A stretch of DNA of 64,000 nucleotides from Aphidius gifuensis (taxonomy: Eukaryota; Arthropoda; Insecta; Hymenoptera; Braconidae). This document shows, piece by piece, positions 1-14,915 of this stretch (the first letter of the stretch is position 1; each line of letters opens with the position of its first letter). The stretch spans positions 30,438,555-30,502,554 of the forward strand of contig NC_057789.1 of the NCBI RefSeq assembly GCF_014905175.1, in the 5' to 3' direction. The notes below the pieces were generated by a model. It had not been told where the DNA came from and did no database searches. It worked only from the letters and a program-made list of their open reading frames with translations. The position numbers and the translations under genes are program-made.

Positions 1-78
1 CAAATTATGACCTATAATATATTTTGAAATTTGCAGATAATTTATTTGACAGAAAATACAACACTAAATTAAATTTAA

Positions 79-1092
79 ATGAACAGCAGCCTAATAATAA
101 AGCCAACTTTTCAAAGAATTTGGATGAGATGTCTCACCTCATTCAGAAAGCCATTGTCATCAGAGGTATATTTTTAAATTAAATAATTTTTTTTGCTTTT
201 AAATAAATTTCTCATGATGTATTGCTGACCAACTGTATTTCTTTAACTATTTTTAAATTAAATTTAATCCGTTATTATTTAGCTACTCTGGTCAGTCTTA
301 CATAACCATGAGAATCATATTGATTAAAAATAAATAAAAATAAAACATCAGATAGAATGCAATGAGAATACGTTCTTTACAAAACAGTAGTCGTAAGAGA
401 AATCAACATCATGATGTTGATCAAGTGCTTTCAATGCGGACAAAACCCTATTAACAAACAAATTTGTATTCTCTATATATATATCTATATATGTGTGTGG
501 TTTGTTTGATGGTAAATATAGGTTCTAACAAGTTACTTGCGGCAGACCAAGGAACCACCATGGACATCCTATTTTGTCAAGTACAATGACGTAATAAATG
601 ATCAACGTGGTATGTCCCACTTCAACTGGCCAGTCGGTTCAAGTAATTATCATGTATTACGAACTGGTTGTTTTCCCTATATAAAATATCATTGTACAAA
701 ACGTATTGAAGAAGATCTTACAATGGATGACAAATTCTTCAAGGCTATCAAGATAATAAACCTTGGTATTTTGCATTATTTATATATATATATTTTTTAA
801 ATATGTAATATTTAAAAAATGACATTTTACATAATTAAATCATGTTGTATACTTTCGATAAACGATAAAAAAAAAATCATAATATTCATATTAAAATGTT
901 ATGAAATTTATTAACAAGATACAAAGTATATTGGAAAGTTAATAATTATTATTTTTTTCATTAGGTATTCCATGTTTACTTTATGGAATAGCAGCGACAT
1001 TATTGATTAAACACCTGGAAATTGTCAATACACCCCGAGGCAATGTTACAATCTACTTTTTGCTTCCTGAGGACAAATCTTCTGTTACTTAG
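79..1092 (+). CDS. C15orf61 homolog (DUF4528), three exons, complete
   Basis: Exons 79-165, 522-765 and 965-1092 join in phase (GT-AG introns) to 152 residues. The product closely matches vertebrate C15orf61 (about 157 residues) from recall of that family: PPWTSYFVKYNDVINDQ, then HFNWPVGSSNYHVLRTGCFP and IKYHCTKR in the middle, then INLGIPCLLYG and a C-terminal YFLLPEDKSS. C15orf61 is a conserved animal protein of unknown function. The start at 79 gives the SSEVLT junction that aligns with the human SASEVLT. An AG at 35-36 just before exon 1 suggests an upstream 5' UTR exon outside the window. The first half is basic and Ser-rich, compatible with but not proof of a targeting peptide. A hydrophobic stretch after INLGIP could be membrane-associated. 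Confidence 0.9.
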
Positions 1093-4000
1093 GTGAAGGA
1101 TGAAAGTGTGTAGAGCTGTTATCCAAGGATAGCCATTAATGATGATGATGGTGATGAATAACCACGTATACTTTTTGATATTTTAAATTAACTTGCACAT
1201 ATAAGGGGTTTTTTTCTAATTGACTCGATTCGCTATCATGGGTATGCTGTGTTTCGAATAATTGACTTAATTAGCAAGTGTTGAATTTGTTTTTAAAAAT
1301 TTATATCAAACACATGTCTTGAATATTATCTTGAAATATATACTTGGTTTTAAATTTTTTTCCAATTTTTTTGTATTTATTATCAATGGGTTGTTTATTT
1401 TGTGCCGACAAGTGAACAATTGCCATCGTTTATTTTGCCTAGGGACAAACTTGTCGAATATTTTTGATAAACAGTATTTGTGTTTACCTCTCGGTGGAAT
1501 TCATATTGCTTTGCCTTGAACATTATAATGTTTATAAAATCTTTTTATAGCTTTAGTTTATCTTTAAATTTTCTGTAAACGCATTATAGTATTTTTTTTT
1601 TCATAAATTTATAATGCTTATGAGATTTTTGATGGCAATATTATCCTTATTTTATTGGTAAATAAAATTTTTAAGCTGTTTATTGATAAACTTTTGATAT
1701 TTTTATACACATGTTTTGAAGCATGGTGATAAGTAACTATCAATTTTCAAAAAATATCAGGTCATGGATATTAGTTTGTCAGTAAAATTTGCAATTGTAC
1801 AACGAGAAAAATTTATCTCTTTGGATAATAAAAAAATCTGTTCTACAAAAGAAAAAGAATTCACCATTTGCTGGTTATTGTTTTTTTTTTAAAAAACAAA
1901 ACTCATAAAGATAAAAAAAAAAAACTATGTTTTACAAATAAGAAATGAAAATTTAATTTAAATTCATGTCAAAATATTGTTGACAGATATCTGAACTTGC
2001 CAAACAAGTTGTTCAAATTAATAGAAAGTAATTGAAGTAATTATAAATATATATATCAATTTTTTTTTTTTGTACTATGCATAAAATTTTAAACACGTAA
2101 TTAAATTATGCAAAATGTATGTTAATTTTGTTGAATAAAAAAAATACAAAATCACTGATCTAGTTCAGTCAAGCATTTAATTATGTATCAACAAAACCAA
2201 TTGACTATTTTTTATGATATTTAAATTCGATATTAAAATATCAATATTCATTATTTTTTTTTTTCAATTTCATGTATGTATCAACTTGCGAAAATTTGTA
2301 TTAATCAAGCAAAAAATCTTTCGTATTCAAATTAAATATTATAAAAATAATCAACACTTTTTCGATTACATACTTTCACAATTCTTCAAGTATATTTTTA
2401 AACTTTCCCTGCGTGGATGCTGTGTCATCGTCAAAATAATATACACACATACATCACTTGTTTTCTTTGAACCGCAATATTCCCATGAATAAAAAAATAA
2501 ATAAATAAAATATTAAAATCCACCGCTTAATTCTCCAAGTGGCATCCAGAATTTTGGTGAAACTTTATTACAACTGGTTCTGTTAACAGCTTTCGCAATA
2601 CAACATCACATAAAATTTCCGGTAATTTTAATTAATTTTATATGAAGAAATAAATTGAATATACTTGACATACGTAATTGCAATTGACGATAATTATTAT
2701 CAATATTTTATAATTCAAGAATTAAAAAAAAAAAAATTATAATAACAGATATTGTAAATAAAATCTATTATCATTATTATTTTTGAAGGGCATTGTCGTT
2801 GATAGCCGGTTGATATAATTAACTGCCATTACCAAATATGTACTTTTATGATATGGCATGAATTGATGACATGGATGATTTGTAAAATAAGAAAAAAAAA
2901 AATAATAACGATGAATATCAACGGAATGAAGGACGCTTGTTAGCGAAAGTATCCATGGATGCATCTTTTCAAATTGTCCTTTTTTTTTTTTTTTCCTTTA
3001 AGCTCATCCTCACATACATTTGTTCATATCAGTTTTATAATTACAACAACATGCACAATCACGTTCTGTGTATGCACTTTTCAATTGGTAATGGCCGTCG
3101 AGAAATATTTATACTTTTTGCAAAAAAGACATTATTTTGGCTCCATACAAATTGTAAAGACGCAATGTTATTAATTTTATTGAAAATTGATAATTATTTG
3201 CATTCACTGCGAACGAGGATAATACGATCTCCGCATAGGACTTTGAAATTGCAATTTTATTTATTTATTTTTTTTTCATTCAAATGCAACATGAAACAAT
3301 TTTTTTGTTGACGTTTTTTCTGTGTGTGAATTAATAGTGCGAGATTATAAATGAAATAAAATGAATAATTACTTTAAATACATTTATCGTTCTTTAATTT
3401 TTTCAAGAAAAAAAATCTGGTTATTATTATTTTTTATTAATCAAACAAAGAAACTTGAAATAATATCTCAAGATAATTATAAAATTTATGATTAAAATTG
3501 CATGCCAAAGTTATACATGTATATAAACTTGATGAGTTTGTATACTTAATAATTTACTTCACCGGTGTTGTCATGAAGTGAATTAGCGAGTAATATTCAA
3601 GTTATATGAGTAGTCGTATATATTACTGTGTTTTGATGATGCAAATAATAGTGAATCGATTGAAATAATAATCAGTTGCTCAACAACAATATTTGTCGAT
3701 GTGTAAGACAATTTAATTAAACAATTAATTTATTTATTATTTGCTCAGATTATATTATTAGATTTTTTAAATCATAAATGAAACAATGTTTGCGAGAAAA
3801 AAAAAGATCAGTATTAAAATATATAAATATAAATAAATAAAAACAAAAATATGTATTGAATTGAAAATGTATCTTGGTCATGTAAATAAATATAAAATAA
3901 ATTTGACATTTCGATTGTTATCTTTGAAATTAGAACTAGATGATATTTTTGTTCAAGTTAATCTCCCGTTGTGTTGACAAATGATTATCATTGAAACACA

Positions 4001-7000
4001 AACTGTGATGTAATTGATGAGAGCATGAAATTCTTCAAGGTGTAATCTACACCATAAACAATACGAGTATTTTATAATTGATAGTTCCTAGCTAAAATGA
4101 TGTATCAATCATCTCACCTCCCCAAGTTATTTATAACGCGTGAATAGTTTCTTACAATCGAAATTAAAATTACTCATTGTCTCATATTCGTTTAATATAA
4201 AAATTCAATTTAAAAAAAAAAAAACAAAATTGTATTGTATTGTTGAAAAATAAGTCAATTGTCATGGTTGGTTGAGTGAATTTACTTGAGTCAATAATAA
4301 AATAAACCTACAGAAATATGTTGAAAAAGCCTTGGGGACATTAAGTGACGGGTTTTATTTTTTTTGTTGTTGCTCAGGGCCACACTGTCCGCCCATTCAA
4401 ACATATATTATTGTCAGACACTGATGAAATAATTAGGTGATCATGATAAACATAAATTCCAACGTTAATGATTAATGCACTTAAAAAAAAAAAATAATTT
4501 CTATCCTTATCAATAGATAAAATTTTCTTGTTTTTTTTTATTTAGAAAAAAAAGTAGTAAAGTACATGCACAAAAAAAAAGTAAAATAAAAATTCTGAAT
4601 CTAAACTCTAAAGGTAGCGAGTGTATAGGTGTGGTCACGAAGTTGGATAACAATTTCTGAATTCAACAAGAAAAACTTTAATGTTAAATGTATAATAAAT
4701 TGGAGATGTATGTGTTTATATGTAAAATCAGGGATCGAATTTTCTCTCTAATGGTCTCGTTATCGCGCTTCGAAAACCAACCGATCGTCGTTTGCGGAAA
4801 TACCTGATCAGTTGTTAAATTCCATTCAACTACCAAGCTTAGCTTTAAGTATAAATAAATACCTTTAAAATCACCATACATATATACATTTATATTCGCA
4901 TGTTAAATGATAAAAAATATCTGTTGTAAAAATAAAAAAAAAAAATAAAAAGAATTGACACAGTCTATTTTTAAGTTAAAAAAAAAAAAAACTGTATATA
5001 TATATTTTTAAATTAATTTGAGTGATTTTAAGTTTGTTGAAAGTACCCAGGTGTATTATCGAGGACATAATCAAATTTGATCACTGACTTTACATCTCTC
5101 TTTTTTTCTCATACAAACAAGTGTACTCAATTTTTAACTGTATTTGACCTCGACTTTATTAATCGACATGAAAAAAAAAAATATGAATAAATAATAAAAA
5201 TAAATATCAAACATATTTAAAATACAAAAAAAAATATTTTTTTTTAAATTGCTCTTGGCTGTATATTATTTTAATAATTATTATGATATTTTAAAATTAA
5301 TTCTAGCTCAGAAGTACTGATGATTATCCTGTAGTTCATACAAGTGAATTGAAAATTCTAAATGAATGATGAATGTATAGGATATTTTAAGCACGAGCCA
5401 ATGTTTCTCTTAATATTGCTTCATGGTGTTGTTGTTAGAGTATCTATCATCTGAGTTGATTTTATACCGGAAATGAAAATAACATTGCACCACTTGTACG
5501 CATGAATTCTTCAAATCATATCATATGGATATACCAATAAATTTCGACAGGTATATAAATTACAAATATTATCAAAATACTTAATATATATTTATAGAAC
5601 TTTTTTCATTTCATAAATAGTTGTGATAATTTATTTATTGTATATATATTTTGTAATATGCCTGAATGAAATAATATATATTAAATTTATATTCAATGAT
5701 ATTCGTTTAAATATGATAGTTGAGTAAATCATAATTGTGTCTTTCAATGGTGTCACGTCCACACACAAGCAGTGTGTCATTATTCAAAGTGACGACGAGA
5801 AATATATATATTTTATATATACAACTTGGATAAAAATAAAAATAGTTAGTTTTCACCTTCCGGCATTTTGCCACCCTGAAAGTGTGTGTTACACGAATAT
5901 AACTATAATAAATTCACGTGTATATAAGAAATAATAGTAAAATATTATATGAGAAAAATTTTTATACAAATATAAATATGATGAATAGAAAAACAACACG
6001 TTCATGATGGGTAATTGTTAAATTGGAGAGTAAAAATAAAAAATAATAATAATAATCTAACAAAGATAAGCCTTGTTATATTATTTTTTTATTTGTTGTT
6101 TTTTTTTTTCTTTCATTTCAGGGTTATAATAATTTGATGGAAATATATATGCATACACAATTTACGGATGTGCATTTGGTATTCCGGAATTTATTTTATT
6201 TCATTCCATTCAGTACAATGATCTTTTACTTCAACTTCAGAAATGAGTATTTGATTGATCATTAGACTATGTAAATATATTTTTTCTAATTTTAATTTTC
6301 GCGGTTATTTAATTTAATTATGATTTTTTTTTCAGAAGTGAATAATCATTGACAATGTATATCCATAGACTGGTGAAAAAAATATTTTTGTATTTCTTGG
6401 AAAAATACAAAATATCAAATATTCAATCATCATGAGATAAAAAAAAAAATTAAGTGTGATTGAGTATCCTCTAACGAGATATCCCGTCAATTCTTAAATA
6501 CCACTTGCATATACTTGCATATATTTATTTTTTTTTAAATAGAATTATGAAGTCATTCTGTATAAACAAGCATATAAACGTATGCAAAACTACTCAAAGA
6601 CAAGTTTTTAAATAATCAGTTAATTTAAAATCAAACGAAAAATTCAAAAAACACGATAAACTTGATGTTATATTGACTAAGTTGCCCTTGTTATTGGCAA
6701 ATAAACTTGTGTATATCCATTAACGCAATGATGTCATCGTCATACTTGGATGGTTCTCATGATTTTTTATTTTATCTTATCATAATTAATACATTGAAAG
6801 TTGTTATTCGATCCGAGTGTGGATCTTTCTCATAATCATCAACCATCTTATTTTATATACATCTCAAATTGATATTTAAAAAAAAGCCAAAAAGCAACAA
6901 CAACGACTAAACAGTTGAACTTTTTTATTAACGCACCGCGTAATATGTATTTTTTTTTTTTTTTTTGTTAGTTTCTTAACGAGATCCAAGAATCATATAT

Positions 7001-10000
7001 ACAAGAGTTGAAAATAAAAAATAAAAAAAAATATTTCAAGCATACAGTCATAAAATTCAAAGGTGCGATGACATCAAGTGCTTAAGAATATGCAGAAAAA
7101 AAATGTAGAAAAAAAAACATTAACACATACACCAACACCTGTAAAAATACTGTACATAAATATTCACCTGAGTGTCTATATATACAGATTTTTCTCTCTA
7201 GAACATTGTGCAGATTCTGGTTCAATAATTTTATCGTCATCATTTCTATTCAACTATCTTCATTATAAATACACCTATAAATATAATCAACACAAACTCA
7301 TCGTAAAATCTTAAACGCTCGACTTGCAAATAATTAATAAATAAATGCATACACGTGTGCATAAATAGCACATGTAAATTTGAAGAAAATAAAAAATTTA
7401 GTTCACGATGAATGTGTATAAAATAAAGGCATATTCAATATTCACATAAATTAATGTGTTTGATTTGACTACGCGTATATTTATGGGTTTTCTACCACAC
7501 CCTGAACTTGATATTTAAGACTTACATGTAAAAAAATATTCCAGATCGCATGCTTGTAGTGAATATCAAGTAATGAATTTCTAATCTAGTCATTATGGTT
7601 TATTAAATATTAATTATGAATTCAGTAGTAGAATAATTATCAAAAAATATAGAATTATTATTAGTGTTGTGTGGATTTATTTTTAAAAAATTAATTTGCT
7701 AATCCCTGATAATTTTTTTAAAAAGAATAAAGATTCTTTAAATTAATTATAAAATTTTTTAAATTAAAAATAGGCTAAAAAATTTTCAATAAAGCTAAAA
7801 TTCCAATGCAATATATAATTGAAGCAGTTTAAAATCTCAAGTGTTATTTAAACGAAAGAACCAGTTTTTATTTTGGATAAAATAATCCTAAAAACACCCA
7901 AACATCTTGTTCAATGTGTAAAAAAATATAAGTCTCTACCAAGGTAGGGTTTTTTTTTATTTTAAAAATTGTTAACGCATGACTTTGCTTGTTTTTTTTT
8001 GAATATTGTGCGTCATTGATGATCGATTATTTGATAGTTCTAAATCTTATTTGTATGCTGATGGGTATAGCCGATCGATGCCATGAATGTAACATGTGAT
8101 AAAAAAGAAAAAGTGTTTGGAAGTATATCTGAATATACTTATATATATTTAGTATGACATCATTTCGTATTACTTATACAGCAAATTCTTAACACGTGTA
8201 TTGAAATCACAAGTAAAATTATTTGTTTGTTAAATTTACATAAATCTTCTATAAAAAATATAAATAAAAAAAAAAAAGATTTAAATTTATATTATTATGT
8301 CATGCGAAAATAACCGAAACATGCTAAAATAGATGAAATTATTTTGTTGGTCAAGGTTGAGGTCTTGAGTAATATCTAGAATGCTTCATGCAACGTTACA
8401 TCAGGAAACCCAACGACTGCAAAATTGCCAAATGTAATTTGATGCACATACCGCATTGTCAAAATATTAATTATAATTATTTAGTGCGTAAATTTTGATG
8501 AATTGAGATTTTCAAGGTTTTACTATTTGTCATTTATATAAATTCGATTAAATGTTAAATTACGCACGAGTTTAATTTAACCTATATAAAAATGCGAAAA
8601 ATAAATAAATAAATAATAAAGTTATTTAACAATAACTGTAGATTTTCATTATAAATATATCATAAAGAATTTCTGTTATTATTTTTTTATGTTTTTATTA
8701 TTATTCTACTAATTGTTGTTAAGAGAAGATTTGGTGTTCAAGTCATTTATCTTCTATCAAAATAATCATACAACAGAAGCCTACATCAACAACTTTCCTA
8801 TTTAATTTTTTTTTTTATAAAACCCATCGTTTTTCTTATTTCTTTTTCATTTCATTCACAGGGTGTTATTATGATCACTTGAAAACACGCCTATTCGACT
8901 ATAAGAAGCAGCGTCATACCCCCTGACTTGTCTTGCACCTGGCTATGCGACGTCAGGTATTGCCGCAAAGTTAAATCATTATATTTTTCAGAGGCGAACC
9001 AAGAATAAAATATATTAGATATAAAAAAAAAAGCGGCATTGAAAAAAAAAATTTAATAATTCTTAGAAAAGATTTGGGGGTTTCTTGTGTCGTCTAACAA
9101 TGCCAGTGAGAATCCGGATGCCCATCAACAAAAAATATCGATGTAAAATGAAAAGAACAAGAATACTATTGTAAAAAAAAAAAAAAAAATTGAGACAGAT
9201 TTTTTAAAGCTTGACTTTCACACAACAATTCACGATTAGTATATTTTATAAATTTTTATTTCCTTTTTTTTCCTTTCTCGATTTAAGTAAAAAAAAAAAA
9301 AAAAATGAATTTTATTATAACACATTCGGATTTAAATTTCCAGTTTCTTTGATATTTAAGATCCATAATTACTTGTTACTTTTATGTGGCTGAAAAATAA
9401 AAATATAATTCTCTAAGAAATATATTTAATTTTTTTTTTTTTTGTCTACATCTCGTTAGAGTGCCACAACAGGTTCGACGTTATATGCAAATATATAATT
9501 AATTTGATAAACGTGTACATATTGTGTGTGCGAATAGTCAGATACTCTTCGTGTCTCACTTGCACATACACATTTATTTATATATTTTATATTCACAAAA
9601 AGATATTACACACTGGTAATATAATGCAGGTAAATATATGGAACATCATTGGAACTTTGTTTTTATAAATATTCTGATCAGTAAATCTTGTTGGTGATTA
9701 AATTGAGGAAAAAAAAAAATAGAGTAAATAAAAAAAAATCTCAATAAACGTAAGAAAATATAAATTAATAAAAAAATAAAATTAGTGATTTAATTATTGT
9801 CAACATTTAGCTAATGTCACGTATCTGTGTTCAGTCACCGTCCATTAAATTAAAATATATAATTAAATATAAAAAAATAAATAAGTACAGCAATAAAAAA
9901 ATAATTTTAAATATCTTGTTTATAGATATATCTATATCATATATTTTTTTTTTTAAATATATATTTAAGTATTAAATAAATATCTTTTATTTAAAATAAT

Positions 10001-13000
10001 AAAATACAAGATGTGTTGAGTTAAATATCGTAAATGTTCAACCCGTATAAATAAGTTATCATTGTTATAATTGAATAATTATGTAGAAAATAGTTTAAAC
10101 AATAATATATATATTTAAATGAAAAATATGTCGAGTATTATTTCGTCGTATAATATTTATGGATTGTATTTCTGACCCTGTCTATGGAATTTCACGATCC
10201 ATTTCACTCTTGTTGGAAGATGCATCTGCATCGTTTGTTGCGTTACGCTTATCGGTGTGTAACGGGTTGAGGAAGAATAATCACATTTTTATTTTTATTC
10301 AAATAAAATATATATATCTGTTTTTTTTTTTTTTTAAAAAGTTGTTTCACAGTATAGTGATTACTGCTGATGTGTTGCAAATAAAGTGAGACTTAGCAAT
10401 ACGTGCGACACGCGAACTCGATTTCCGCGACAACGAAATACCAGAACCAAAGTTGTAATAAAAAAAAAAAAGGAAAAATAGAATTACTTTTATAAACGTT
10501 AGCTCTTTCAAAATAGGAATGGCTAAGGAAAACGTCGTGACCATGGCCTTTATACTGAATTCCTTTCTTGTTCTTTTGTACCGGAAAAAACCCTATCACG
10601 TTTTTCATGTAACCTATGTGTATCTGGTGTGTTTTGTATTGAAGTCAACAATATCCTGGATGTTATTTTTTTTTTTCTTTTTGAATGAAAAAATAAATGT
10701 GTCACATAAAATACAGGTGGTGATTCTCTTTAATTTATTTGATCTATTTTATTCTTTCAACAATTGGTTGAAAATTTTTGTGCTTTTTATATATGTCATA
10801 TTCTAAATCGCAGGTATTTTTTTAAATCTCAAGTTTAAATACAAATAATCTAAATTTAAATTTTTATATTTTATTAAAAATCATTGTTTTGATATACCCA
10901 ATTTTATAACAAAAAAAATATTCATTTATTTACAAATTAAACATTTGAAATATTTTAATTATTTAAAAATATTATTTCTAATATGAATATAATTTTAATA
11001 TATTAACTGCTGCAATTTAAATTGAGTCGGTAATAATGAATAAATTTTAGTAGCTATTATAAAAACATTTCTAAAATATTTTCTGTTATTATTAACAATA
11101 AAAAAAAATATACTGTTCTTTTTATTATTCAAAATAAGAAAAAAAATATTTAAAAAACGTTTATCAAATATTAAAAAAGTATAAAAAATATATATTTAAT
11201 GACAACTGTCAAGTGATAAATAAATCTTTTAAAATTATGAAAAATATATTACTCTAAAGATGCATTTAGTAATTTTCTTTTGAAACACATTGCATTAAGA
11301 ATATACGAGAAAGCAATTTAGCGTATATGCATCTGTCAAGGGTATAGGCCACGTGAAAGTAGGATATACATGTTGAAGTCTTGCTTTGTAATATTCGATT
11401 TAATGAAATTTTTTCGTATCCATTTGCAAAGGCTAGCTATAGGCAGAACCGAGTCAGAGCTGTACATGTCTATATGAAAAGTGGATATATATACAGAGTG
11501 TATACAGAGTGGGTGTATTATAATTCTATTTATTTTCCTCACAAACATTCAGCGAAAAAACAAAAAAAAAAAAAATACAAAAAATAACTTCAATTTGTAG
11601 GAAATTCAATAGTCACTATAATTTTTTTTTGACATTACAAATTGTACAAAATGTAATGTCCTCGGTTATTCTATTTGTTATCAAATACAGCTATTGATCA
11701 AGTCAAATTTAACTGATAAAATCTAAAAAGAAAATAGCGTTAATTGGGACTAGCGAAGCATAACTCAATGTGTTCAAAAAATTGACATGAAATTTCAATT
11801 GAATTAGACGTCAACAATAAATTTTTATTTATGTATTTTTTTTCAATCTTAGAATAAATTTATTTGTCTATTTAAAAAATAACAAACAATATTTTACTTT
11901 ATGTTTGTATTTATTATTTGATAATAAAATGCATTAATAATTTGAATAAAAAAAATATTTTAAAATGAAATTCCGTGATAAATATGTCATGTTATTATAT
12001 ATGCGTATAATAATATATCGTTAGAAAGTTAATTTTGCACCTTTTTAAATGATCTAATAAACATTAACCTACCACAAATGAAAAAAGAAAAAAAAAAAAA
12101 AACTCGTTCTGAATTATCATCAATTGAACAAATTTTTTTTTCACATTTTTCAAATGTTTATAACGATAAATATATATTTCTAACAGTATATATTATTGAT
12201 TTAAATAATAAAAGAAAAAAAATCTAATTTTATGGAATTTCCAATGATCATTTATATAAATGGTTAGTTCATACCTAAATGTTTGACTATATATATTTAT
12301 ATTTTTTTTTCCTCATAAACAACGATATATTGCAAGAATTATTACAAATGTAAGTACGTTGTAAAGATATCCTTATATATTCTCAGGTATATAATTACTC
12401 GAAAAATAAATTAACAAATAAATAAATTATTATTAAAAAAATATAATAATTATTTATAAATTTAATAATAAGTTTTAGCAAATGTTTTTTTATAATTCAG
12501 AATTGATGACGTGATTAATATATGAGTTTGTGGTAGGTATGAGATTTTAGCCTGATCAAGTAATTATTTGTTAGTGAATAATCGACAAAGGGGTTTAAGT
12601 GAAAGAAACAGAAAAAATAAAAAGTAAGACTGCCGATAATAGTTAGTGCACCATGGTCTTTAACAGAAACTAAAGGGTCAAAGGTGAGTTTATTGGTTGT
12701 GGTTATTACATGTAGATAGAGTGTGGTATACATAGTCGAGAGAAACAAACACACCATGTACAAAGATCGTATGTATTGTAAAATTCAGGTTGAATCAAGG
12801 TGGTACAACCGTGGGCGCTGATATAACGGTGAGTATATCTCACAGCAGGTCGCCATAGTGGCCTCTTTTATTCCAAAACATTTTCTTTCATCTTGTATAC
12901 TTTGAGGCCCATCATCTCTCTTTGTTTTTTTTTTTTTTCATCTCCTACACACACATGTATCTTTATAAACTTCCTCACAGGTTCATAAGAATTTTTATAT

Positions 13001-14886
13001 GCATTGAAACTTTTCATTCTCAGCTCACTCAGATATTCGTGAATAACTGTAAATCGACACAGCTCATACGCATAAAAAGTGTTATGTCTCTTGATCTTTA
13101 GTTTTGTAAATAAAATATAACTCACCGTGTGACTCGAAAGGGACAATTTTTAAAATATAAAAAATTTTAATATATAGCTTTTATACCGGTTATCTTTTGA
13201 AGAACTAGTGTCCAAGATAAATTTAATATTTCTGGCAATAGTTATTACGTAAGATATATTTTTATTAAAATTTTTTTTTTCATTTTTATTAATGGATATG
13301 TCTTTTGAATTTAGCCGAAATTGACAAGTTATTTTATTATGACTATATAAACCTTTATAATTTTTTTTAAACCGCAAAAAATTATTTGATGAATTTTAGA
13401 AATTTTATTGTTTATAAATTCATGTTAATCCAATGATTTAAAAAAAAAAATATATAATCTGCATCAAGTTAAAATTTAAGAGCTTTATAAGCTATTGAAT
13501 TTTTAATTTTTATTATTTTTAGACCGCACACATACATTATGTATTTTCATATGAATAAAAATGTATGTGTAAATTTATTTGAATTTTTAAATATAAAAAA
13601 ATTGTATGTATCTTCTGTTGAAGAATGAAAATATATACATTTTTTATTTTTTTTTATTATGATTACCTAATTTTTTTTATTTTTTTTACGAGCATGAAAT
13701 GTTTGTGGTAAACCACAATGATGACTGGTGTTTCCCCCCTATTTTTAATAAAAGTATATGTGTGTGTATGTGCACACCTGCTGAATCTAGAGCTATTTCC
13801 ACGTGGACAGGTGAACGAACAGAACGTAATTTTAAAAAATGAATAAATACGAGAACAAACTGCTATACACATATCGAATTAACGTTCGTGTGACGCATTT
13901 TTTATGAGTAATAATTTCCATGTAAATAAAAGACAAAAAAACCAAGAGCAGAAAAAAAAACGAACCAACAATAAAAATTTAGTAGAAATATGAAAAACAA
14001 CTGTTATTATATTAGAAAGAAAAAATCTTGTAATTACAATTAATAAAAGCTTGTTGATATAATTTAATAATATGTGTTTAAAATAATTTATTTTGTAAAT
14101 TAATAATTGATGGTTAAAATAAAAATTAGAAATTCTGAAACGACAATAAAATTAAGAAAAAAATTCTACAAAGTTATTTTATGCGTATAGCTAAGAAAAA
14201 GAACCAAGTGTTTGTTAATTTTTTATTTTTCTATGTATGGAGGTATTCCCTTGAAAGGGATATGATCATGATGTGCAAGTTTTCCACGACAAGTTTTTGA
14301 TACAAGCGAGTCAATATAAATACACGGTAATTTTAACTCGACTGTAAATTAACGTTGTACTACTCGAGTGGTGAAACACAGTATAGGTCTTACTTGTTCG
14401 TCCGTTACGCATTGCGGTATATCGACTTTATTCCTGTCGCAAAAAAATATATATATGAAGCAGCTATACTTTGAGAAATTCTGGTGTAAAGAAAATATGT
14501 GAAAACGAATCTACAGGTCATGCCAAATTTTAAAATTCAAAAAAAAAAAAATGAAAATGATTGAAATTAAATTCTAAAACTTTTAGGGTATTAATATTTA
14601 AGTGTAGTCTAAATGCTAGAATTAAAATTTCATGAAATTTATGCTTAGAAATATTTTTGCAGTACGTATAATACATGCAGCTATGTAACTTTTTGGCTGA
14701 CTCAAATGTAAAAAAATAAAAATTGTCTATAAATCTTAATAAATTTATTTTTAATTTGACTACTAATTGTAAAAAAAGACTACTCATATAATTTTTTTGC
14801 TTTTTTATTTTTACTTTTATGATGACACATATTGTATTGCTCAGCTGTGAATAAACGAACGAGTTTTAGCGACGATAAACTTCAGC
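1093..14886. other. gene-poor AT-rich intergenic region
   Basis: No convincing protein gene is visible across nearly 14 kb. The sequence is dominated by poly-A/poly-T runs, AT dinucleotides and short random open frames. Slightly GC-richer islands stand out, around 4340-4410, 8860-8990, 9070-9150, 11330-11560 (with a CACGTG E-box) and 12640-12870. They may be regulatory elements or unrecognised exons. A diverged copy of the 185-bp repeat of the 31-32 kb array lies at about 14530-14680. Confidence 0.6.
8862..8926 (+). other. candidate terminal coding exon, parent gene unknown
   Basis: A strong pyrimidine tract ends in TTCACAG at 8861. It is followed by an island with far more G and C than its surroundings. 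In one frame it reads CYYDHLKTRLFDYKKQRHTP and stops at 8924-8926. No matching upstream exon was found, so the parent gene is unknown and this may be chance. A second splice-like motif, CAG followed by gtattg, lies just downstream of the stop. Confidence 0.25.
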
Positions 14887-14915
14887 ATGGTGGACCCCGA
14901 GGGAGATGAGAATAG
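14887..14915 (+). CDS. candidate first coding exon of synaptobrevin
   Basis: ATG at 14887 in the context TTCAGCATGG opens a short acidic start (MVDPEGDEN) and ends before a GT donor at 14916. It is GC-richer than its surroundings and is the nearest plausible start upstream of the Syb exon that is cut by the assembly gap. A short acidic N-terminal exon fits synaptobrevins. The connecting exon would lie in the gap, so the link is inference. Confidence 0.3.

Noticed and set aside
2937..3311. 124-codon open frame (+) in the gene desert
   Set aside because: Composed largely of poly-T derived Phe/Leu and random residues, no domain, and no splice or codon-use support.
9460..9480. GGTTCGA resembling a tRNA B box
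   Set aside because: No matching A box, acceptor stem or cloverleaf could be drawn around it.
10519..10806. Open frames on both strands at 10.3-10.8 kb
   Set aside because: Phe/Leu/Lys-rich translations of homopolymers; mutually overlapping; no family resemblance.
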